From: Streptomyces sp. NRRL WC-3618
Lineage (GTDB): Bacteria > Actinomycetota > Actinomycetes > Streptomycetales > Streptomycetaceae
Direction: 5' to 3'
NCBI RefSeq assembly: GCF_001280005.1
Contig: NZ_LGDW01000188.1
Location: 1 to 64,000 of the forward strand
Length of the DNA: 64,000 bases
The notes under the pieces were generated by a model, which was not told the DNA's origin, ran no database searches, and saw only the letters and a program-made list of their open reading frames with translations. The position numbers were made by a program, and so were the translations under genes. The first letter of the stretch is position 1. Each line of letters opens with the position of its first letter. Below, piece by piece: positions 1 to 8,632 of this stretch.

Positions 1-25
1 GCTGAGGTGCTGGTGGGGGGTGTGT

Positions 26-73
26 GAGGTGGCGTGTGGCTGAGGTGGCGTGTGGCTGAGGTGGTGTGTGGGG
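26..73. repeat. Tandem repeat, three 16-bp units
   Basis: Two identical 16-bp units (GAGGTGGCGTGTGGCT) are followed by a third with a few mismatches. The repeat lies downstream of the glycosidase gene that ends at 156 on the minus strand. No coding role is visible. Confidence 0.6.
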
Positions 74-90
74 TGCGGGCCGGTGGGGGC

Positions 91-141
91 GGGTCGCGCC
101 CCGCGGCGGAGCCGCCTATAGGACACAGCCCCGCGCCCCTG
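91..141. terminator. GC-rich intergenic repeat with hairpin, probable terminator
   Basis: A GCGGC-gga-GCCGC hairpin is flanked by GCGCCCC and GGGGC-type complementary arms, 15 bases downstream of the stop codon of the minus-strand glycosidase. From memory the sequence resembles a motif that recurs after genes throughout Streptomyces genomes. I infer a terminator; copy number cannot be checked here. Confidence 0.5.
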
Positions 142-155
142 TGGCTACCGCTCCG

Positions 156-1397
156 TCACAGGCCCCGGACGACCTCCTTGATGCCCCGCGTCGCCAAGTA
201 CTCCTCGTCCTCCGCCCGTTCCGCCAGTACCACCGCCGGGCGCGCGCCCTCCGCCCGCAGCCGCATCCACGCCTCGAAGTACGCGCCGCCCGGACCGGAA
301 ATCGAACGGTTCCCTGGTGTGCAGTCCAGGACCAGGGCGGTTGTGCGGGGGTCGGGTGTACGGGGCGCGGCGCGCAGCTCGGCCACCGTCTCCGCCAGGG
401 CCTCGGCGATGGGTTTCGGGTGGCCCGTGGAGTCGAACAGGCCGAGGGTGTACTCCAGTTCGGGGAAGTCGGCGAGGGAGCGGTCCACGTCGTGGGAGCA
501 CCACCACGTGACCCCGTACAGGTTGGCGCACTCGACGGCGTTGCGTACCGTCGCGCGGGCGAAGTCGGGGGCGTCGGCGGCCGGGATGTGTGGTTCCGGG
601 GCGCCGGTTTCCTGGACCCAGACCGGGCGGGCGGGGTTCTCGGCGTACGCGGTGGCCAGTTCCACGCCGTACTCCGCGAGATGCCGGACCTGCGGGGAGC
701 GGGGGCCGTAGCGGCGGGCGCAGTCGGCCGAGAACACCCAGGGGTGGACGGTCGTCAGGTCGCCCTTGCGGGCCGAGGCCTCCGGTGTGAAGGGGTGGTC
801 GTCGCTGTACCAGGCGGCGTCGTACGCGGAGTGGGTGACCAGGCCCGCCGGCGTGCCGAGTCCGGTGCGCGCGGCGGCCAGCAGGGTGTCCAGGTAGTGG
901 TCGACGTCGGCCACCGTCACCGGGTTGTGTTCGACCAGGTTGTTGAGCTCGTTGCCGAGCTGGAGGCCCAGGAGGTTCGGGCGGCCGGCCAGGGCGGTGC
1001 CCAGGGCGTGCATGAGTCGGGCCTGTGCCTCGATCGCTTCCGGGTCCGTGAAGACGTTGCGGTGGTGCCAGCTGCGGGTCCACTCCGGGTAGAAGTCGAA
1101 GCTGGAGAGGTGGCCCTGTACGCCGTCCACCATGACGTCGAGGCCCGCCTCGGCCGCCACGTCCACGAGCTGCGCCACCTGGTCGACGGCGGATGCGCGG
1201 ATGAGCATGCGGTTCGGCTGGAGCAGCGGCCAGAGCGGGAAGATCCGTACGTGGTCCAGGCCCAGCCCGGCGATCTGGTCGAGGTCCTCGCGGGCCGGCG
1301 CCGGGTCGAAGTCGTACCAGGAGTGGAACCAGCCCCGGCGCGGCGTGTAGTTGACGCCGAAGCGGGGGCCGGAACGGGGGGCGGGGAGTGTGCTCAC
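156..1397 (-). CDS. Clan GH-A glycoside hydrolase (beta-mannanase/cellulase-like)
   Basis: A 413-residue protein with the features of a (beta/alpha)8 clan GH-A glycosidase. Asn149-Glu150 in LQLGNELNN is the expected acid/base, and Glu263 in WVQETGAPEP is the likely nucleophile; WWCSHD near residue 298 fits the aromatic barrel end. There is no signal peptide, so it probably acts in the cytoplasm on imported oligosaccharides. The start is GTG, preceded by a strong GAGGAGG. It is divergent from the sugar kinase at 1479, and the shared 81-bp promoter contains a motif found in the other promoters of this sugar locus. The GH family and substrate cannot be fixed by eye; a GH5-like or GH2-catalytic-domain-like enzyme is most plausible. 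Confidence 0.8.
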   Translation of the reverse strand: MSTLPAPRSGPRFGVNYTPRRGWFHSWYDFDPAPAREDLDQIAGLGLDHVRIFPLWPLLQPNRMLIRASAVDQVAQLVDVAAEAGLDVMVDGVQGHLSSFDFYPEWTRSWHHRNVFTDPEAIEAQARLMHALGTALAGRPNLLGLQLGNELNNLVEHNPVTVADVDHYLDTLLAAARTGLGTPAGLVTHSAYDAAWYSDDHPFTPEASARKGDLTTVHPWVFSADCARRYGPRSPQVRHLAEYGVELATAYAENPARPVWVQETGAPEPHIPAADAPDFARATVRNAVECANLYGVTWWCSHDVDRSLADFPELEYTLGLFDSTGHPKPIAEALAETVAELRAAPRTPDPRTTALVLDCTPGNRSISGPGGAYFEAWMRLRAEGARPAVVLAERAEDEEYLATRGIKEVVRGL

Positions 1398-1451
1398 GGG
1401 TCCTCCTCGGACGTACGTGACTGCGCCGGGCCGCGAGTCGGGTCTTGTCCT

Positions 1452-1470
1452 CGGCGAATGTATGAACCAC
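1452..1470. promoter_or_regulatory. Candidate RpiR-regulon operator in divergent promoter
   Basis: GGCGAATGTATGAACCACC resembles GGTGAATTGAACCASC, the sequence shared by sites at 11059, 12339 and 12468 around the transporter, the RpiR gene and the SIS gene. It sits directly upstream of the kinase/GH3 operon and can also serve the divergent glycosidase. The match is looser than at the transporter promoter because it is three bases longer. Confidence 0.45.
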
Positions 1471-1478
1471 CATAGTGC

Positions 1479-2657
1479 GTGATGAGTAATGAATTGAACC
1501 CAGATTCGGGTGCGGATTCAGGCAGAGGTTCGGGCGAGGGTTCGGGCAGGGGTTCGGGCCCGGATTCCGATTCCCGCCTGGGCGGACACCGTCTTCCGGC
1601 GGGCGGCGCCCTCGTCGTCGGGATCGACGCCGGCGGCACCCGTACGCGCGCCGTGCTGGCGTCCGCCTCCGACGGACGCCCGCTCGGTGAGGCCGTCGCC
1701 GGGCCGGGCAACGCCCTCACCGTCCCCGTACCGCAGCTCACCGAGCACCTCGTCGAGGCGCTCGCCGGTGCCGTACCGGAAGCCGCCCGCCCCCGGGTCG
1801 TCGCCGTCGCGGGCGGCTTCGCGGGCGCCGCCGGCACCGCCGACGAACCCGGCCGCGTCAACGCCCTCACCGCGCTGACCGAGGCTCTGCGGCGCCTCGG
1901 CATTCCGGCGCGCGAGGTCCGGATCAGCAGCGACATCGAGGCCGCCTTCGCCGCCGCCCCGGGCGCCCCGGCGGACGGTCTGGCCCTCGTCGCCGGGACG
2001 GGCGCGGTCGCGATGCGCATCACCGCCCGCCACTGCGAGAAGACCGTCGGCGGTGACGGCTGGCTCCTCGGTGACGACGGCGGCGGCTTCTGGATCGGCC
2101 GGGAAGCGGTCCGGCTCGCCCTGCGCATGGCGGACCGGCGCGGCGGCGACACGGCTCTGGCGGCGCTGGTGGGGCGGGAGTTGGGGGTGCCGGCGGCGGT
2201 GCTCCCGGGTCTCTCCCCCGAGGGGCCGACCGGTACGGGCGCGGAGGCGGGCGGCTGGCCCCGCGCCGCCCGCGAGGCCTACCGGCGGTATGTTCTGCCC
2301 GCCGTCATGGCCGAACTGCCGGTCCGGCTGGCCCGGTTCGCGCCGCTGGTCGCCGGGGCGGCCCGGTCGGGGGACGCCCTCGCGCGGGCGGTCCTCGACG
2401 AGGCCGCCGGTCATCTCGCCGACTGCGTACGGGCGTTGGAGCCGAAGCCGGGCGAGTCGGTGGTCGCGACGGGCGGCCTCCTCGGCCCGGAAGGTCCCCT
2501 GACCGCCCCGCTGGACCGGCATCTCGGTGCCCTCGGCCTGGTCGCGCACTGGGTCCCCGACGGCAGCCGGGGTGCCGTGGCCCTGGCCCGGCTCGCCCAC
2601 GACGGCGCCCACGAAGGCGCCCCCGTCACGCACCCGGAGCCGGAGAAGAACCAGTGA
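1479..2657 (+). CDS. BadF/BadG-family sugar kinase (N-acetylglucosamine kinase-like)
   Basis: An ASKHA-fold kinase of 392 residues. The phosphate-1 motif GIDAGGTRTRAVL is near residue 50, and the glycine-rich GDDGGGFWIGR and VVATGGLLGPEG segments complete the nucleotide site. The family phosphorylates GlcNAc or related hexoses with ATP in the cytoplasm. The first 40 residues are a low-complexity Gly/Ser/Asp stretch encoded by short GGTTCGGGC repeats, an unusual leader. Start is GTG 1479 or ATG 1482. The stop overlaps the GH3 start (GTGA), so the two genes are translationally coupled. I infer that it phosphorylates sugar released by the neighbouring glycosidases. Confidence 0.85.
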   Translation: MMSNELNPDSGADSGRGSGEGSGRGSGPDSDSRLGGHRLPAGGALVVGIDAGGTRTRAVLASASDGRPLGEAVAGPGNALTVPVPQLTEHLVEALAGAVPEAARPRVVAVAGGFAGAAGTADEPGRVNALTALTEALRRLGIPAREVRISSDIEAAFAAAPGAPADGLALVAGTGAVAMRITARHCEKTVGGDGWLLGDDGGGFWIGREAVRLALRMADRRGGDTALAALVGRELGVPAAVLPGLSPEGPTGTGAEAGGWPRAAREAYRRYVLPAVMAELPVRLARFAPLVAGAARSGDALARAVLDEAAGHLADCVRALEPKPGESVVATGGLLGPEGPLTAPLDRHLGALGLVAHWVPDGSRGAVALARLAHDGAHEGAPVTHPEPEKNQ

Positions 2658-4945
2658 CCGTGTCCCCTGCGTCGTCCCCCCTCTACCGCGACCCCGCCGC
2701 CCCCGTCTCCGCCCGCGTCGCCGACCTCCTGGCCCGGATGACCCTGCGCGAGAAGGCCGGCCAGCTCAACCAGCGGATGTACGGCTGGGACGCCTACCGC
2801 CGCCGCCCGGACGGCGAGTTCGAGCTGACCGAGGCCCTGTACGAGGAAACCGACCGCTTCGAAGGCATCGGCGCCCTGTACGGACTCCTGCGCGCCGACG
2901 CCTGGTCCGGCGTCGACCACTCGACGGGCGCCGGCGCCGACGCGGGCCCCGCACTGGCCCACCTGGTCCAGCGCCACGTACTCGAACGCAGCCGCCTCGG
3001 TATCCCCGCCCTCTTCGTCGAGGAGGTGCCGCACGGGCTCATGGCCCTCGACGGCACGGTCCTCCCCGTCAACCTGGCGGTGGGCGCCACCTGGAACCCG
3101 GACCTGTACGAGCGGGCCGCCGCCCACGCCGCCGCCGAACTCCGTGCCCGGGGCGCCCACTTGGCGCTGGTCTCGGCGCTGGACATCGCCCGCGACCCCC
3201 GCTGGGGACGTACGGAGGAGTGCTTCGGGGAGGACCCGTACCTCGCCGCGCGCCTGACGGAGGCGCTGGTGCGAGGCATGCAGGGGGACGCGGAGGAGAC
3301 GGGGAGGTTCGCGTCGGACAAGGCCCCGGTGGTCCTGAAGCACTTCGCCGGGCAGGGGGCGACGGTCGGAGGGCGGAACTCGGCCGAGTCGGAGTTGGGT
3401 CCCCGTGAACTCCACGAGATCCATCTCCCGGCGGCCAGGGCCGGCGTACGGGCCGGTGCCGCAGCGGTCATGGCCGCGTACAACGAGGTGGACGGCATCC
3501 CGTGTTCGGCCAACGGCCCCTTGCTGAACGGGCTGTTGCGCGACCGCTGGGGCTTCGAGGGGCTGGTCATGGCGGACGGCCTGGCGGTGGACCGCCTCGC
3601 CCGCATCACCGGCGACAAGGTCTCCGCAGGCGCGCTGGCCCTCAACTCCGGTATCGACCTGAGCCTTTGGGACGAGGGCTTCACGCACCTGGCGGAGGCG
3701 GTGGAACGCGGCCTGGTGAAGGAGTCGGTGCTCGACGCGGCCGTGTCCCGGGTCCTGACCCTGAAATTCCGCCTCGGCCTCTTCGAACACCCTTATACGA
3801 CAGCGGAGTTGCCCTCCGCCGAGGACGGCCGCTCCCTGAGCACCGCTCTGGCGCGCTCAGCCGTCACCCTCCTCCACGACAACGCGGGTGTCCTGCCCGT
3901 CGACCCGGCGAGGGTCACCCGCATCGCCGTCGTCGGCCCGCACGCCGCCACCACGGCCCACCAGCTCGGCGACTACACGGCACCCCAGCGCCCCGGCACC
4001 GGAACCAGCGTCCTGGCGGCCCTGAACCGCCTCACGCGCCCCGGGACGGAGGTCCGCCATGCCCGAGGCTGCGCCCTGACCGGCGACGACCTCTCCGGCA
4101 TCCCCGACGCGGTCGCGACGGCCACCGCCTCCGACCTGGCCATACTCGTCCTCGGGGGCAGCAGCGCCCGTACCCCGGACACGGAGTTCGACGCCAACGG
4201 CGCCGCCCGGACGATCGTCTCGGAGATGACCTGCGGCGAGGGCGTCGACCTGGCCGGCCTGCGCCTGGGCAAGGCCCAGCACGCCCTGCTGGACGCGGTG
4301 ACGGCGACGGGCACCCCCACGGTCGTCGTCCTGATCCAGGGCCGCCCGCACGCGGTCCCGGAGGCGGCGGAACACGCTGCCGCGCTGCTGACGGCCTGGT
4401 ACCCGGGCCCCTGGGGCGGCGAGGCGATCGCCGAGATCCTCCTCGGCCACACCGCCCCCACCGGCCGCCTCCCCGTCTCGGTCCCGCGCTCGGCGGCCCA
4501 ACTCCCCGTCTACTACAACCACAAGGACACGGAGTACGGGTCGTACGTCGACGAGGACGCCGAGCCGCTGTACTCCTTCGGGCACGGCCTGACGTACACG
4601 ACGTTCGCGTACGGCACTCCGAAGGTCGTTGAGGGCGGGGCCGGTTGCGAGGTCGACATCACCAACACCGGGGATCGGACGGGGTGTTCCGTCGTCCAGC
4701 TGTACATCCGCCCGCTGCGTACGACCGTGTGGCCGCGCACCCTGGAACTCCGCGCCTTCGAGAGCGTCGACCTCGCTCCGGGGGAGCGCCGTACGGTCAC
4801 TTTCCGCCTCGGGGTGGATCAACTCGCCCAGGTGGGCGGGGGCTTGGAGTGGGCGGTACTGCCGGGGAGTGTGGAGATCCGGGTGGCGGGGTCGGCGCGG
4901 GGGGCATTGGACGCCGTACCGGTCGTCCTCGGTCACGCAGGCTGA
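2654..4945 (+). CDS. Glycoside hydrolase family 3 beta-glycosidase
   Basis: A 763-residue GH3 enzyme with the usual three parts: N-terminal barrel, alpha/beta sandwich and C-terminal fibronectin-III-like domain. Family signatures are visible: DPRWGRTEECFGEDP (about 181-195), KHFAGQG (229-235), and the nucleophile Asp308 in GLVMADGLA. No signal peptide is present, so it is likely intracellular, cleaving beta-linked oligosaccharides brought in by the ABC importer encoded at 7.7-11 kb. It overlaps the kinase stop codon by four bases (GTGA). Beta-glucosidase, xylosidase or N-acetylglucosaminidase activity cannot be distinguished by eye; the adjacent GlcNAc-kinase-like gene makes an amino-sugar substrate possible. 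Confidence 0.9.
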   Translation: MTVSPASSPLYRDPAAPVSARVADLLARMTLREKAGQLNQRMYGWDAYRRRPDGEFELTEALYEETDRFEGIGALYGLLRADAWSGVDHSTGAGADAGPALAHLVQRHVLERSRLGIPALFVEEVPHGLMALDGTVLPVNLAVGATWNPDLYERAAAHAAAELRARGAHLALVSALDIARDPRWGRTEECFGEDPYLAARLTEALVRGMQGDAEETGRFASDKAPVVLKHFAGQGATVGGRNSAESELGPRELHEIHLPAARAGVRAGAAAVMAAYNEVDGIPCSANGPLLNGLLRDRWGFEGLVMADGLAVDRLARITGDKVSAGALALNSGIDLSLWDEGFTHLAEAVERGLVKESVLDAAVSRVLTLKFRLGLFEHPYTTAELPSAEDGRSLSTALARSAVTLLHDNAGVLPVDPARVTRIAVVGPHAATTAHQLGDYTAPQRPGTGTSVLAALNRLTRPGTEVRHARGCALTGDDLSGIPDAVATATASDLAILVLGGSSARTPDTEFDANGAARTIVSEMTCGEGVDLAGLRLGKAQHALLDAVTATGTPTVVVLIQGRPHAVPEAAEHAAALLTAWYPGPWGGEAIAEILLGHTAPTGRLPVSVPRSAAQLPVYYNHKDTEYGSYVDEDAEPLYSFGHGLTYTTFAYGTPKVVEGGAGCEVDITNTGDRTGCSVVQLYIRPLRTTVWPRTLELRAFESVDLAPGERRTVTFRLGVDQLAQVGGGLEWAVLPGSVEIRVAGSARGALDAVPVVLGHAG

Positions 4946-4954
4946 CCGGGTCGG

Positions 4955-5503
4955 TCATCGCCACCCGCCGTTGTGGACGCGGCCGGCGATGGCCCGCGCG
5001 CACGCCAGGAAGCCGGTGTGCGACGTGTCGACCTCCAGGTCGTAGACGACACCCTCGTGCACCACATCCGCCTGCGCCGCGGCCATTCCCCGGGCCCGGT
5101 CTCCCCGGGCCGCCTCGCGGTGCGCGGCGACGGCGCTCTCGCAGCGGACGCCGACCCACAGCACAGGCAGGTCACCGAGAGCCTTCCGCCACCGCTGCTG
5201 GGACGCCGCTCCGCCGAGGAAGACGTCGTCGATGACGACCCGGGCGCCCGCGCGGACCATCGCCACGACGCCTGTCCGCCAGGCCGCCTCCAGGGCGAGG
5301 AAGTCCGCCCCGACGCTCACCAGGCCGTCCGCCGCGATCTCGATCCCCGCGTCCGACTCCCGCATCCTCGCGGGCAGGGCCTCGACGAACGAGTCACACC
5401 CGAACGCCAGCCACGGATCCGGCAGTTGGGCCTGCAGACACCGTACGATCGTGGACTTTCCCGAGCTGGAACCACCGTTGAGAATGATCATCTGGGTCGT
5501 CAT
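4955..5503 (-). CDS. Chloramphenicol 3-O-phosphotransferase-like kinase
   Basis: A 182-residue protein that follows Streptomyces venezuelae chloramphenicol phosphotransferase closely along its length ([56 protein letters not shown]). The P-loop is at residues 10-17, and Asp37, the catalytic base in the known enzyme, is conserved. It would phosphorylate the 3-hydroxyl of chloramphenicol or a similar compound with ATP. I chose ATG 5503 because TAACGT on the minus strand lies 7 nt upstream, which predicts a leaderless mRNA; no ribosome binding site is present. It is divergent from the TmrB-like gene with only 59 bp between them. Confidence 0.88.
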   Translation of the reverse strand: MTTQMIILNGGSSSGKSTIVRCLQAQLPDPWLAFGCDSFVEALPARMRESDAGIEIAADGLVSVGADFLALEAAWRTGVVAMVRAGARVVIDDVFLGGAASQQRWRKALGDLPVLWVGVRCESAVAAHREAARGDRARGMAAAQADVVHEGVVYDLEVDTSHTGFLACARAIAGRVHNGGWR

Positions 5504-5510
5504 TCGCGCC

Positions 5511-5554
5511 ACGTTAGCCGGGACCGAACGCCCGCCGCGCAGACTTGCTAGCGT
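5511..5554. promoter_or_regulatory. Divergent leaderless promoters
   Basis: TAACGT on the minus strand (5511-5516) stands 7 nt before the start of the phosphotransferase gene. TAGCGT on the plus strand (5549-5554) stands 8 nt before the start of the TmrB-like gene. Both are the -10 boxes expected when transcription starts at the A of the start codon. Neither gene has a Shine-Dalgarno sequence. Confidence 0.6.
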
Positions 5555-5562
5555 CGACTCCC

Positions 5563-6087
5563 ATGATCGTATGGCTCAACGGCACCCACGGTGCGGGCAA
5601 GACGACGACCAGCCCCTTCCTGCAGCAACTGATCCCGGACTCACGGGTGTTCGACGCCGAGAAGGTCGGCGAGACACTCATGGACATCACCCCGGGACTG
5701 CCCGAGACGGACAACTTCCAGCACTGGGCGCCGTGGCGGCCCCTCGTCGTGGAGACCGCCCGCCGCGTCCTCGACTACACCGGCGGCACCCTGGTGATCC
5801 CCATGACCGTCCTGGTCGAGGAGTACTGGCGCGAGATCAGTGCCGGCCTCGCCCAACACGCCATCCTGGTACGGCACTTCGTCCTCCACGCCGACCAGGA
5901 CACCCTCCGCGCGCGCATCGCCAAAGACACCGTCATCGGCCCCGACTCCCCGTTCCGCCTCACCTACCTCGAGCCCTACGCCGAGGCCGCGCGCACCTGG
6001 CTGCACGCCGAGGCCGAGGTCATCGACACCACACACATCACGCCCGCCCAGGCCGCCCAGCAGATCGCCGAGGCCGTCAAGGCGTGA
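5563..6087 (+). CDS. TmrB-like P-loop ATP-binding protein
   Basis: A 174-residue P-loop protein with the motif GTHGAGKT at residues 7-14. The order of motifs ([55 protein letters not shown]) follows Bacillus subtilis TmrB, which confers tunicamycin resistance by an ATP-dependent binding mechanism. Annotated homologues are usually called AAA-family ATPases. The start is set by a leaderless -10 box. It is paired with the divergent chloramphenicol-phosphotransferase-like gene, so the two could form an antibiotic self-protection or intrinsic resistance locus. The target compound is unknown. Confidence 0.75.
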   Translation: MIVWLNGTHGAGKTTTSPFLQQLIPDSRVFDAEKVGETLMDITPGLPETDNFQHWAPWRPLVVETARRVLDYTGGTLVIPMTVLVEEYWREISAGLAQHAILVRHFVLHADQDTLRARIAKDTVIGPDSPFRLTYLEPYAEAARTWLHAEAEVIDTTHITPAQAAQQIAEAVKA

Positions 6088-6114
6088 GCGTGAGTGGGTG
6101 CGTGTGCACGCGGG

Positions 6115-6615
6115 CTACGGCTGGGGCTGCGTGCGGCGGCGTTTTCGCAGGTCGGCCAGCCGTTCGCGGGACGCCACGTTTTCCGGCGTGGGGGCGGTGG
6201 CATCGGCCGGACGAGGGATGTCTCCCGGCACCGGCATGTCCAGTGCCGTCGAGACCCGGGCGAAGACCGTCGCCAAGTCGGTGTGCGCAAGATGAGCCAG
6301 GGCGCCGGCGCCTCGACCCCTGAACCGTGACTCCTCCATCCGGAACGAGGCCCACGTCCGACCTCCGCGTGCGGTGACGCTGCCGCGCCCGGACTTCGCC
6401 GAGTAGTTGACGGAAATCGTCAGTTCGCGTTGCTCCGCGCCGGACCACCAGGCGCGCCAGCGTGGTTCGTTGTGGATTGTGTCGGCCATGGCGATCATCG
6501 CGTCGAAGTACGCCGCAGGAATGTTCCCGTCCCCGTCCCCGTCCCCGTTCCTGTAAAGGACGACGTTGAGCCATGGCTGCCCACGCTCGAAATCTAGCCC
6601 GCCGCCCTCTCCCAT
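6115..6615 (-). CDS. Hypothetical protein
   Basis: A 166-residue soluble protein of a type I do not recognise. It has a short Asp-Gly repeat near residue 24 and a mid segment with alternating beta-strand character (RELTISVNYSAKSGRGSVTARGG). The C-terminus is basic (RKRRRTQPQP). The ATG is preceded by GTGAGG and overlaps the end of the DUF4232 lipoprotein gene by 22 bases, so it is probably translated from the same message. Its stop codon faces the TmrB-like gene. Confidence 0.6.
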   Translation of the reverse strand: MGEGGGLDFERGQPWLNVVLYRNGDGDGDGNIPAAYFDAMIAMADTIHNEPRWRAWWSGAEQRELTISVNYSAKSGRGSVTARGGRTWASFRMEESRFRGRGAGALAHLAHTDLATVFARVSTALDMPVPGDIPRPADATAPTPENVASRERLADLRKRRRTQPQP

Positions 6616-7547
6616 GGCCTCACCCCGAGTTTCCCGGTCGTACCGAGGTCGAGGTTCGGAGTCACCGTCACCGGGGCGGCGCCGGTCTTCGCGCGGACCC
6701 GTACGTAGGGCACGTTCACCGAGGTGCCGAACTCGGTGGTGTTGCGCCAGACCAGGCCGGCGGTCGCCGACTCGCCGGGTTTGAGCGTGACGGGGCGGGG
6801 CGGGTTGTCGGGTCCGGCGCCGGTGGTGATCTCGGCGCTGCCGTGGAGGATCCTGACGCCCGTGACGGGCTTGCGCGTGCTGTCCAGGAGCTCCAGCAGC
6901 GGGTACCCCTCGACGGTGTAGTCGCGCGTCCCGCAGTTGTCGAGGTGCAGGCCCACGACGCGCAACCCCATGGCCGCGTCGCCCTCGTCGGCGCTGACCC
7001 GGATCCCGGAGGCGGGGCAGGTGCCCGCATCGGCCGGCGCCTCGCTCGCGGGGACCTTGGTCACCTCGAGCACCCTGGCCCGCGTCACCCGGGGCGCGCG
7101 GGGCGGGAGATCCCCGGCCCGGACCGTGCCCCGTATGGTCTTCCCGGGGCCGACGCCCCGCACCGTCACGGTCTGGTTGGTCACGGCCCCGCCGTCAACG
7201 CCAAGGAAGGTGACCACGACCGAGTAGGTCAGCGTCTCGGTGCCCTTGTTGGTGACCTCGTAGGAGGCGCTGACCCCCAAGTCCCTGGCGAGGTCGAGGC
7301 TGTCGGCGGAGACGGAGTAATCGCGGGTGGGCGAGGGTGAGGGCGAGGGTGAGGGCGACGGGAGGGTCAGCGCGGTGATCCGTACGCCGTCCTTGCCCGG
7401 ATCGTCGACCTGCGTGGCGGGCGGCGGATCGGCCGCGCCGGCACCGGTGTCGCCGGTGCCCGCGCGGCCCGTCTCCGTCCCGCAGGCTGCGAGCAGCAGA
7501 GCGGTCACGGCGAGAACCGACAGACGAAGGGGAGCGGGTCTACGCAT
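6594..7547 (-). CDS. DUF4232-type secreted lipoprotein
   Basis: A 317-residue lipoprotein with an Arg-rich start, a hydrophobic core and the lipobox LLLAAC (Cys about residue 21), then an acidic/Gly linker and a Pro-Ser spacer (PSPSPSPSPSP). A first beta-sandwich-like domain covers roughly 75-165. A second covers about 175-300 with the conserved Cys pair of DUF4232 (TCPASGIRVS and DNCGTRDY), which could form a disulfide. The domain is common in actinobacterial cell-surface lipoproteins of unknown role. It runs together with the hypothetical gene at 6115-6615. Confidence 0.8.
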   Translation of the reverse strand: MRRPAPLRLSVLAVTALLLAACGTETGRAGTGDTGAGAADPPPATQVDDPGKDGVRITALTLPSPSPSPSPSPTRDYSVSADSLDLARDLGVSASYEVTNKGTETLTYSVVVTFLGVDGGAVTNQTVTVRGVGPGKTIRGTVRAGDLPPRAPRVTRARVLEVTKVPASEAPADAGTCPASGIRVSADEGDAAMGLRVVGLHLDNCGTRDYTVEGYPLLELLDSTRKPVTGVRILHGSAEITTGAGPDNPPRPVTLKPGESATAGLVWRNTTEFGTSVNVPYVRVRAKTGAAPVTVTPNLDLGTTGKLGVRPWERAAG

Positions 7548-7644
7548 GCGGTCATCTGATCAGGGCCGGACCCGCGTGCCTGTGACGGAGGCCATAGTTC
7601 CGGTCACGAGGGTGTCACAAGTGCCGTGCGGTGCGGGCCGTTCG

Positions 7645-7674
7645 GTGCCGTGCCGTGCCGTGCCGTGCCATGCC
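7645..7674. repeat. Pentanucleotide tandem repeat (GTGCC)
   Basis: Five consecutive GTGCC units plus one ATGCC lie between the lipoprotein and the permease genes. A second short direct repeat (TCCCCTCAGAG-like) follows at about 7707-7747 and runs into the permease stop codon. No function is visible. Confidence 0.5.
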
Positions 7675-7741
7675 AGGCCATGCCCTTCGGTGGAGGGCGG
7701 GCGGCCCCCTCAGAGTCCCCTCAGAGCCCCTCAGCGTCCCC

Positions 7742-8632
7742 TCAGAGCTTCACGCCCCCGGAAGCCACCCCCCGGTAGAACCACCGCTGCGTGATCACGA
7801 ACAGCACCAGCACCGGCACCACGGAGATCACCGACCCCGCCATCACCATCCGCTGGTCGTACCCGAACGACGACGTCTGGAGCCTCGCCAATCCCAGTGT
7901 CAGCGTGAAGTGTTCCTCCGAGCGGAGCACGATCAGGGGCCAGAGGAAGTCGTCCCAGGCGCTGATGAACGTGTTGATCGTGACGACCAGGATCGCGCCG
8001 TACGCCGACGGCAGGTACAGGTGGCGGAACCGCTTCCACTCGCCCGCGCCGTCCAGCATCGCCGCGTCCTCGATCTCGCGCGGGACCGCCAGGAACGCCG
8101 CCCGCATGATCAGTACGTTGATCGCGCCGACGAAGCCGGGCAGCCACACGCCTGCCAGGTGGTCGACGAGGCTCAGGTCCCGGATGCTCAGGAACAGCGA
8201 CACCATGATGGACTCGAAGGGGAACATCATCGACGCCAACAGCAGTACCCAGACCGCCTTCTTGCCCTTCCAGCCCGGCTTGGACAGCATGTAGCCGGCC
8301 AGCGTCGAGAAGGCGAGCTGGCTCGCTATCGACAGCAGCGCGATCATCACGCTGTTCCTGATGTACGTACCCACCGGGACCTGGTCGAAGATCTCGCGGT
8401 AGGCGCGGAGCGTCGGGTGGTGGGGGATCAGGGAGGCGTTCGAGCCGAAGACGTCCTCGCCCACGCCCTTGAGCGACGCGAGGAGCTGCCAGAGCAGCGG
8501 GCCGATCGTGATGGCGAGGACGAACAGCAACAGCAGGTAGCGGACGACGAGTTCGCGCGGGCGGCCGTAGTCCCGCCAGCGGGGCCAGAAACGTCGGGGC
8601 GCCCCGGGCGCGGCCGGGGATGCGGTCGTCAA
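7742..8632 (-). CDS. Carbohydrate ABC transporter permease (MalG/CUT1 type)
   Basis: A 296-residue inner-membrane permease with six predicted membrane segments. The cytoplasmic EAA-type loop reads EIEDAAMLDGAGEWKRFRHL, the coupling site for the ATPase. The start is TTG 8632: AAGGAGG lies 8 nt upstream and the codon overlaps the stop of the preceding permease (TTGA), so the two subunits are made together. No ATPase gene is nearby; sugar importers of this class in Streptomyces usually share MsiK encoded elsewhere. Confidence 0.9.
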   Translation of the reverse strand: MTTASPAAPGAPRRFWPRWRDYGRPRELVVRYLLLLFVLAITIGPLLWQLLASLKGVGEDVFGSNASLIPHHPTLRAYREIFDQVPVGTYIRNSVMIALLSIASQLAFSTLAGYMLSKPGWKGKKAVWVLLLASMMFPFESIMVSLFLSIRDLSLVDHLAGVWLPGFVGAINVLIMRAAFLAVPREIEDAAMLDGAGEWKRFRHLYLPSAYGAILVVTINTFISAWDDFLWPLIVLRSEEHFTLTLGLARLQTSSFGYDQRMVMAGSVISVVPVLVLFVITQRWFYRGVASGGVKL

